Assembly: GCA_905221605.1 (NCBI GenBank)
Contig: CAJNDS010002590.1
Coordinates: 448,918-481,417 of the forward strand
DNA: 32,500 nucleotides
Source of the DNA: Symbiodinium natans
Lineage: Eukaryota; Sar; Dinophyceae; Suessiales; Symbiodiniaceae
Direction of reading: 5' to 3'
Shown here: piece after piece, positions 11,801 to 21,100 of the stretch
How the letters are laid out: the number at the start of each line of letters is the position of its first letter
Position numbering within the stretch: the first letter of the stretch is position 1
Notes under the pieces: generated by a model
What the model saw: the letters and a program-made list of their open reading frames with translations, nothing else
The model's database searches: none
Told to the model about the DNA's origin: nothing
Position numbers and translations under genes: made by a program

Positions 11801-14800
11801 GCCTTTACAAACCCACCCTAAACCCCTAAACCCCCTAAACCCCCTAAACCCCCTAAACCCACGAAACCCTAAACCCCTAAACCCCTAAACCCCTAAACCC
11901 CTAAACCCCTAAACCCCTAAACCCCTAAACCCCTAAACCCTAAACCCTAGACCCTAAACCCTAAACCCTAAACCCTAAACCCAGACGCGGGGGAAGAGGG
12001 AAGAGAGGCTCCCGGTCTCCTGCAGCAGCGCCGGGTTCCCGATGCCGTTTTCCAAGGCGCTCCTGGCGCCGCTCGCTGTGTTTTTTTTCTTTTGGGTTTA
12101 GGGTGTAGGGTTTAGGGCTTAGGGTTTTGCAGGGATTTTTCTTGCAGGGTTTTGTGTAGGGTTCTTGTGGGTTTTTTGTAAGGTTTTTTTGTATGGACTT
12201 TTGTAGGGATGTGGTAGGGTTCTTGCAGAGTCTTTGTTAGGGTTTTTGTGAGCTTTTTGTAGGGTTTCGGGGCGGGTGAGGGCCTTACTTCCGTGCGTTA
12301 GGTCGGTGCTTCAGGGTTTCGGGGTCGAGGGTTTTAGGGTTTAGGGCTTTGGGGTCTAGGGTTTTGGGGTTTAGGGTTTTTGGGTCTTAGGGTTCTAGGG
12401 TTTTGGGGTTTGAAGGGTTCAAGGGTCTAAGGCTTTTGGGGTCTAGGGTTTCAGGGTTGAGGGCTTTGGGGCTTCAGTATTGAGGTTAGCGCTTCGGAGC
12501 TTAGGAGTTTGGGGATCTGGGAGGGATTGAGGGTTTGTAGGTTTTGGTCAGGGGTTGAGGGTTTGTAGGCTTTGGCGCTGTACCAGCCAACACAGGTTGA
12601 CCATGGTTGGGTGGGGTTTACAAAGCTGGTTTAGGGTTTAGGGTTTAGGGTTTCGGTTTAGGGTTGAAAGCTCTTCCTCAACAAGACCCTCTCAGACCCA
12701 AACCATACCGCAACATGGGCATTTCCCAAAAGAGGGGTACCCCTTTGATACCCCAAATGGAAAAGAATCCCCTTAAAGGGACCCCCAGCAAATAAGGGTA
12801 CCCTGTGTTGTCGGAACCCCCCCCCCCCCCCCCCGCCACATGGCAAAGAGGCAGGCTCCCAAAACCCAAAACCCAAAACCCAACACCCTAAACCCTAAAC
12901 CCTAAACCCTACACCCTAAACCCTACACCCTAAACCCTAAACCCAAAAAGGGCACCGTACAAAGAGGCAGGCCCTCCTGTAGACGAAGTGGTTCTGGTTC
13001 TTCAGGTAGTACAAGGACCTTCCGACCACCTCCTTCACAGCCTTGGTGGCCCAGCAAACCCTTAGTACAACAAGGATGCCCTCTTTGGGGTTTAGGGTTT
13101 AGGGTTTAGGGGTTTAGGGTTTAGGGTTTAGGGGTTTAGGGTTTAGGGTTCGGGGTTCAGGGTTCAGGGTTTAGGGTTTAGGGCTGGGTAATAAGGGAAC
13201 CTTGAACCCAAAGAAAGGGAAAGCAAGGTACCACCGGGCTACCAAGAGGCGGTCTGGATGGAGATCTTACCCTGGGCGAGCTCCTGGCTTCAGGGGTAGG
13301 GTTTAGGGTTTAGGGTTTAGGGTTTAGGGTTTAGGGTTTAGGGTTTAGGGTTTAGGGTTTAGGGTTTGGGGTTTCGGGTTTAGGGTTTGGGGTTTGGGGT
13401 TTAGGGTTTCGGGTTTGGGGTTTGGGGTTTAGGGTTAAGGGTTAAGGGTTTGAAATTTGTGGTTTCCTTTTTGCTGGTTGCGGCTTCAGGTTTGGGGTTT
13501 CTGGTTCAGGGTTTTCTGGGTTAGGGGATGTAGGGTGTAGGGTTTAGGGTTTAGGCTGGGTTAGGGGATGCAGGGTGTAGGGCTCTAGCAGTTGGGGGCC
13601 TTTGCCTTGGGAGGAGCATGCCGTTTCAGGGGTTGAGGAAGCCACAGGTTCTACTGAAGCAAGAGCAGTCAAAAGCCTAAACCCTACACCCTACACCCTA
13701 AATCTAAAACCCTAACCCTAACCCTAAACCCTAAACCCTAAACCCTAAACCCTAAACCCTCTCGGGTCCTTCTTCGGGTTGAACAAGCCGGTGTCGCCCT
13801 TGGCGCACGCCTGTCGGCTCTGCAAGATGTACAAGATGCCCTTCTCGTCCTCCAAAGCTTGTGCGCTTTAGGGGGTTTAGGGTTTAGGGTTAGGGTTTAG
13901 GGATGAGATTTGACTATTGTAGAGTGCCTACGCTGCCGGGCCTTGGGTGACCCAAAGGCTTGCACCTTCAGCTTCAGCTGAGGCATCGAACGCAAACCCT
14001 AAACCCTAAACCCTAAACCCTAGCCCTAAACCCTAAACCCGAAACTCAAAACCCTAAACCCTAAGCCTTAAACCCCAAACCTCAAGCCCCATTAGCAGCT
14101 TCCTGCAGGTTGCCCGGCTTCTCGGAGAAGTAGTCGTAGCGGGGATTGAAGAAGGGCGGCACCCCGGTGCCCAGCTCAGCCTGGTGCAATGGCTTAGGTT
14201 TAGGGGGTTTAGGGGGTTTAGGGGGTTTGGGGTTTAGGGTTTAGGGCCAGTTTAGGGGTTTAGGGGTTTAGGATATTGGGGTTTGGGGCGGGTTTAGGGT
14301 TTAGGGTTTCGGGGTTTAGGATATCGGGTGCAGGGTTTGGGGTTTTGTTGGGGATTCTTTGGCAACAAGAAGGGCTACAAGCCAACAGCGCAGAGAAATG
14401 GTGAGTTCTCTAAATTAGGGAAGATCGGCCGCCTTATACTAAGGACCCCAAAGGGGACCATAACTTAGAGACATCACCACCTCTGGGCATTTCCCCCAAT
14501 AGGGGTACCCTTTCATATACCCCCCAAATAGTAGAATCCTGATAGGAACCCTAAACCCTAAACCCTAAACCCTAAACCCTAAACCCTAAACCCTGAACCC
14601 CCATATCGCAGCGACCGGACCAGGATCATCCCGAGCGCGAAGTCGTCGAAGGTCATGGCGTCCTGCTTCCGTGTGCGCGTGTCCACCTGGAGTTGTTTAG
14701 GGTTTAGGGTTTAGGGTTTAGGGTTTAGGGTTTAGGGTTTAGGGTTTAGGGTTTAGGGTTTAGGGTTTAGGGCGACTTGTGTGTAGGGGCGTTGGGTACA

Positions 14801-17800
14801 GGCATCCCCAAAGCCTACAGTTTTTCTCGGCCATGATGCCGTTCACCTCTTATTAACGATTCTTAGGTGACCTACTAAAAAAAGGTAGGGTTTAGGGTTT
14901 AGGGTTCAGGGTTCAGGGTTTAGGGTTTAGGGTTTAGGGCTTGGGGTTCTTAAGGTAGGTTGTGGGGTTTGAGGTGCCTGGCTGAACCATGTTGTAGTAT
15001 GAGACTAAAACCCCTTATCGACGACTCTTCCGTAAGCTACGAAAGCAACGGTGATTGTAGGGTTCTTAGGCGACCTACTCAAAAAAGGTAGGTCTTGGGG
15101 TTCTTAAGGTAGGTTGTGGGGTTTGAGGTGCCTGGCTGAACATGTTGTAGTATGAGACTAACACCCCTTATCGACGACTCTTACAAAAACCTACGAAAGC
15201 AACGGTGGTTGTTTAGGGTTTAGGGTTTAGGGTTTAGGGTTTAGGGTTTAGGGTTTAGGGTTTGAGGTGCCTGGCTGAACATGTTGTAGTACATGTTGGC
15301 ATCTGGGCCGTTCTCGCCCCAGGCCACCACCGCCGCGAGCCCGAAGTCGACGATCTTCACAATGCCGCCCTCCGAGTAGGAGCGGGAGAGCATGATGTTG
15401 TCCTTGGCTTGGTGGTGCCCTAAACCCTAAACCCTAAACCCTAAACCCTAAACCCGAAACTGTAAACCCGAAAGCAGGGGGTTTGGGGGTGGGTTTCAAG
15501 TTGCTGGCTTCAGGCACCCTAAACCCTGAACCCTAAACCCTAAACCCTAAACCCTACACCCTAAACCCTAAACCCTAAACCCTAAACCTAAACCATAAAC
15601 CCTAAACCCTAAACCCTAAACCCTAAACCCTAAACCCTAAACCCCAAGAACAACCGGGAGGCGGGCTTGAGATCTTTGTGGATGACCCCGCAGTTCCCAA
15701 GCCACTGGACGCCGGCTGCCAGCTGGGCGAAGAGCCTCGTTAAGCAGCGGTTTGGGGTTTAGGGCTAGGGTTTGGGGTTTAGGGCTAGGGTTTGGGGTTT
15801 GGGGTTTGGGGTTTGGGGTTTGGGGTTTGGGGTTTGGGGTTTGGGGTTTGGGGTTTGGGGTTTGGGGTTTGGGGTTTGGGGTTTGGGGTTTAGGGCTTCA
15901 GGGTTTATAAACCCTAAGCCAATGTAGGGGCAGAATGCCGCATATGGGGATGATTATGGGGATGGTTGTTGGACTTCTCTGCCCTGTGCTCCCCACTCCC
16001 CACTCAGCACTTTTGCGAGAGGAGCCTCTTCGCCTGCGCTTCGTCCGTCATCATTGCCTTGCGCGGCATCGAAGGTTTGGGATTGTTTGGGTTTGTCTAG
16101 GGGTTCTACCTTGGACCCTTAAGGTTGTACCCTTGGGGTTTGGGGACCCTTTTTTGGGCCATATTAGCAGTATATTAAGGCGAACTTTTGAAGGGTACAA
16201 CCTTAGGGGTACGAGTCTTCATCCCTTGAGTTTGGGGCTTCGGCTTCAAAAGACCCTGAAACCCTAAGCCCTAATACACCCTAAAGCTGCTTGACAGGTT
16301 GAGGGGCCTAAACCAGGGGGCTTAGGTTAGAAGTACAGGGTTTAGGGTTTAGGGTTTGGGGTTTTGGGTTCAGGGTTTCAAGTACCAAATGAGGCTAAAA
16401 CCATCGTTGCCCCCACTTAGAAGCCTGAACCTCCAAATATTCTGCTTAACCTGGACCCTGGAACCCTAAACCCTAAACCCTAAACCCTAAACCCTAAACC
16501 CTAAACCCTACACCCCAATGGTGCATTCTTGGCTGTGCCCGGACCGGCTCAGGCTTCAGGGTTCAGGGGTTCAGGGGTTCAGGGGTTCAGGGGTTCAGGG
16601 GTTCAGGGTTAGGGTTTAGGGTTTAGGGTTTAGGGTTTAGGGTTTAGGGTTTAGGGTTTAGGGGTTTAGGGGTTTAGGGGTGTAGGTTTTTGGGGTTTAG
16701 GTTTTTGGGGTTTAGGGGTTTAGGGGTTTAGGGTCCGGTTCCGCCAGGTAGCGTCGCCGACGGCTGTGCGGACGCCCCTCAAGGCACCCTCGGCCGAGAC
16801 GCCTCGAGACTTTAAAGGCTCTGAACCCACACGGGGTTTAGGGTTTAGGGTTTAGGGTTTCGGGTTTGGGGTTTAGGGTTTAGGGTTTTAGGGTTTAGGG
16901 TTTAGGGTTTAGGGCTGAGGGTCTAGTTTAAGGTTTAGGGTTTGCGAAAAAACGGGACCCCTTATTATAAACCCCCAAGCAGTAAGATTCCTCTATTTCG
17001 GAACACCCCCCCCCAAAAAACAAAAAGTTGCCCGATCAAATCGTGTTTGTAAGGACCGACCACACCCTAAACAGCCCGTAACTCCCCTAAACCCTAAACC
17101 CTAAACCCTAAGCCCTAAACCCTAAACCCTAAACCCTAAACCCTGAACCCTAAACCCTAAACCCTAAACCCTAAACCCTATACACCTGAGCTCTCGTGCA
17201 GCCAGCCGGGTCGCCCTTGTAGAGGAGATCCGAGAGGCTGCCGCCACTCGCCAGCTCCATCACCACCACTCCTCTCCAGGTCAGGGTTTTCCCCTGAACC
17301 CTAGACCCTAAACCCTAAACCCTAAACTGTGGCTTGTGAACTGCCGCCCCGAAAGCCCTGATAAGCCGCTGTCCTTAGGGTAGTTGCATGGCCCCTTAGT
17401 TTGTGCCCTTGAACGCGGACCCCTTAAACGACGCCTTTGTCCAATTCGCTCTAAGCCTTCTTAGGGTTTAGGGTTTAAAGGGTTTGGGGTTTAGGGTTAA
17501 GGGTTTAGGGTTTTTAGGGTTTTTAGGGTTTTTAGGGTTTTAAGGGCTTTTAGGGTTTTTAGGGTTTTTTGGGGTTTAGGGTTTAACCCGATCACCTCCG
17601 CCCCTCCCCCTCCTTGTCTCGCACTGAGCTGCAGCACCTTCAGAGCTGCTGAAGCCCTAAAAGCCCTAAACCCTAAACCCTAAACCCAAAAAACCCTATA
17701 CCCTAAACCCAGCGGCCAGGGGGGTTGAGGGGTTTAGGGTGTCTAGGGATGAGGGTCTAGGGGTCTTGGGTGTTTAAGGTTTTGAGGCTTACAGGTTTAG

Positions 17801-18132
17801 GCTTTTTTAGGGGCTTTAAAGGGGCTTCGGGTGAGGATGAACGGTGTGGGGTTTTCACTGCGTGGCTTTCTGGGCGGTGGCCAGCATCGTCGCATGTACC
17901 GCGCACCCTGTCCTTCTTCGAAAGCTATGGAGAAGCACTCTCAACCCTAAACCTTATAAAGCCTAAACCCCTAAACCCCAAACCCTAATTACCGCCCAAA
18001 CCCCTAAACCTCAAAGCCTCTAAACCCTCAACCTCGAAGCCCCTTAACCCTAAGCCCCTAAACCCTAAACCTGTGAACCTCTAAACCCTAAACCCTCTAA
18101 ACCCCTAAACCCCTAAACCTCTAAACCCTGCC

Positions 18133-18163
<31 letters not shown>

Positions 18164-21100
18164 ACAAACCCTAAACCCTAAACCTCCAAACCCTAAACCC
18201 CCAAAACCCCTAGGCCCTAAACCTCTCAACCCTAAACCACCAAAATCCCTAGACATCCCTAGGCTCTAAACCTCTAAACCTCGAAACCAAGCACCCCCCA
18301 AACCCTAGAGACCCTAAACCCCTAAACCATAGGACTTGAAGGATGGAGGGTTTAGGGTTTAGGGTTTAGGGTTTAGGGTTTAGGGTTTAGGGTTTAGGGT
18401 TTAGGGTTTAGGGTTTAGGGTTTAGGGTTTAGGGTTTAGGGTTTGGGGTTTGGGGTTTGGGGTTTAGGGTTTAGGGTCTAGGGTTTAGGGTTTAGGGTTT
18501 AGGGTTTAGGGTTGAGGCTCTGCGGGACATGGATGCCGGAGTCTTTTGATGTGTGTGGGGGGGGGGGGGGGGGGTTTTAAAGGGATTGTGGTTTTTTGGG
18601 GGTTCAGGCTTCAGGGAGTTAGGGGTTCAGGGGCTTGCGGGTTTTGGGGTTTGGGGTTGCATGGCTTTTTGGGGTTTTGAGGCTTTGGGGTTTGGGGTTG
18701 CGTGGCTTGCTGTAGGAGTCGGGACCCTAAATCCTACAAGCCCCTTAAGGTTCGACTGTGTACATGGAAGGCCCCCAAAAAAGGGACGGCAGTTTTGGGA
18801 AGCTGATCATGCAGACTTTTACGGGGTGCAGGGTTCGTGTAGGGCTCGAGAATCCTACCCTGCTCTACCCTACCCTACCCTACCCAGCCCTTCCCTAAAC
18901 CCTAAACCCAAAACCCCAAACCCGAAACCCGAAACCCGAAACCCGAGACCGCGTCCTCCCCTACAACTCCCGGATGCCTCCATGTACTGGATGATATTTG
19001 GGTGCGGATAGCCCTCACAGCTCATCATGTGCTGCCAGACCCTGCACGGTGGAATAGGGTTCTAGGATCTTTTAGGGTTTAGGGCTTTGGGCTTAGGGTT
19101 TGGACTCTAGGGTTTTAAGCTTCATTGGCTTAGTTGCTGCGTTCATGAGCCCCAAGCATGTACACTTTCAGTTCTATAGGGGATTGTAGTATCCCAACTT
19201 GGTTGCTGTTTAACCCCGCAGCAACAAAAGTTTAACTTTAGCTCCCTTTATATGACATTAGAGGAACCCTAAACTTATAAAGTGATAAAGTTGTGGTAAA
19301 GTCCCACCTAGCCAAAAAGTGTCAAGTGTACTCATTCAGCTACTATGTAGGGGTTAGTTTTGGGGTTTGGGGGTTTTGGGTTGTTGCAAAGTCTCTGTAT
19401 TAGCAATCCCCTCAAGTTTCAGGTCAGGGGTTTCACGAAGCAAGGACAGCGCGGGTCCAAAGTTTAAGTCAGCATATTTCAGCTTTTTCACGCTTGTTTG
19501 TAGGGTAACTTGCTGAGGGGCTTAGGGTACTTTTAGCCATACTTACAAGTACCGATGCGAACCTCGAAATTGAGGGACACGGATGATGACCACAGGTCTG
19601 CAGATGAGGAGCACTGGTTATAGGGAACGATACCCGCTCACACCGAAAAGACCCGAGATCCCCCCCAAAACACAGGACCCTCCTAAACCTAGGACTCCAA
19701 GAACGTCGTACACCCAAATCCACCAAAGGCCCCGAAATTCTAAAACCTCAAGCCCCCAAGTCCCCCCAAAGTCCCCAAAGTCCCAGAAGCCCCCCAATCC
19801 CCCAAACTCCCCTAAAAACCCCTGAACCCTAAACCCTGAGCCCCAACTACTTGGAGGTTCATGGAGACTGGAAGTAGGGCTGCACATACACTTCGAAGCA
19901 CCCATGAAGATAGAAGCCCTCAACCCTAAACCCAAAACCCTAAACCCTCAACCCTCAACCCTAAACCCTATAAACCCTAAACCCTAACACTCCAACTAGG
20001 GCCAAGTCTGTCCCCACAGCTCCAACCCCAATGGCAGTGGGCCTGAGCTCCGTGCTGAAGGAGACCTGGGCCTCCACCAGCTTAGGGTGTTGAGGGTTCA
20101 GGGTTGAGGGTTAAGGGTTAATTATCAAAGGCCCTTATTTAGGGTTTTGAGGCTAGAGCTTAGGGTTTGGCTTAGGGTGTAGAGTTTAGGGTTTTGGGTT
20201 TAGGGTCCAGGGTCTAGGGTTTAGGGTTTGCTGTAATATGGCGTAAGCCTCGTCAGGTGCGAAGAGCAGCTCTGGCCCGATTGTGGAAGGCCATCTAATG
20301 CCTTTCTCCCACCCCACGCCGTCCAAGGCGGCAAAGCCACCCTAGCCTATCCTTTTTGGGGTTTAGGCCTAAACTCATTACTTCCAATAAAACGTCTTCC
20401 GTCACCGATGGTGGCTTTCAGCCAAGGGAAGGTTTCAGTCAGGTTTATGGTTGAGGGTTGAGGGTTAGGGTTGTTTTGGGTTTGCAGTGTACAGGGCTTG
20501 TGTAGGGTGTTCTTGAGGCTTACATAAAGCACAGAGTTTCATGAGCTTATGTCAGGGTTTAGGGTTTATGGTTTGGGATGTAGGCTTTAGGATTTAAGGC
20601 TTAGGGTTCATTAGAGCGGGCCAGCGTGCTCAGGATGTGGAGCCTGCTGCGCCCCAAGACATCGAGCAGTTTGCCGCAGAGCAACGTGCTGACCTCTTTT
20701 TGCTTCTCTTCATTTGTAATATCAGGGCTAATTAATGGAAATTTATTATTGTTTGTATTATTGAGGTTTCTTCATGCAACTAGAAAAAAAGTGAACACTC
20801 CAAAAAAAGCTGCGAGGCACAGAGTTTCCACAAGCAACAGCGGAAACGATCAAAAGCATCGGAAATTGTAGTGAAGGACTGGTCAAGAAAAAAATAGAGC
20901 GAGGGTCAATGCACATACATCATACAAGCAAAAAGAGGTTCATTTCCATCCGTCAACACAAGGGCTGTCCTCCTGCTGCGCGCCTGCATTTGGTTGTTTC
21001 TGCCATCAGCTCAGAACAACGGACTCCTTCGAGGCGCGTCATAATGTCTACCACAATAGACAGTAGTTCACAAAGACGCCCTTCAGATGGTTCTTGTAGG

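Noticed and set aside
12658-12876. Two overlapping minus-strand ORFs with a poly-Gly core
   Set aside because: They run across a C-tract (12818-12834) in different frames and have no coding bias.
15935-16267. 110-codon plus-strand ORF
   Set aside because: Overlaps antisense the exon MTDEAQAK that fits the kinase helix E exactly; the ORF shows no domain and ends in repeat-derived sequence.
18553-19011. 152-codon plus-strand ORF, the longest in the window
   Set aside because: Gly/Phe-rich then Pro/Lys-rich low complexity that is direct translation of GGGGTTT, TACCC and CCCGAAA repeats. Real kinase exon 6 lies antisense to its end.
19583-19935. Overlapping ORFs on both strands near 19.6-19.9 kb
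   Set aside because: Plus frame is Pro/Lys repeat and minus frame is Gly/Phe/Leu repeat, both from a degenerate CCCCAAA tract.
20020-20085. Island between kinase exons 5 and 6 as an extra exon
   Set aside because: Reads well on both strands and no acceptor/donor phases join it to exons 5 and 6; left as unassigned.
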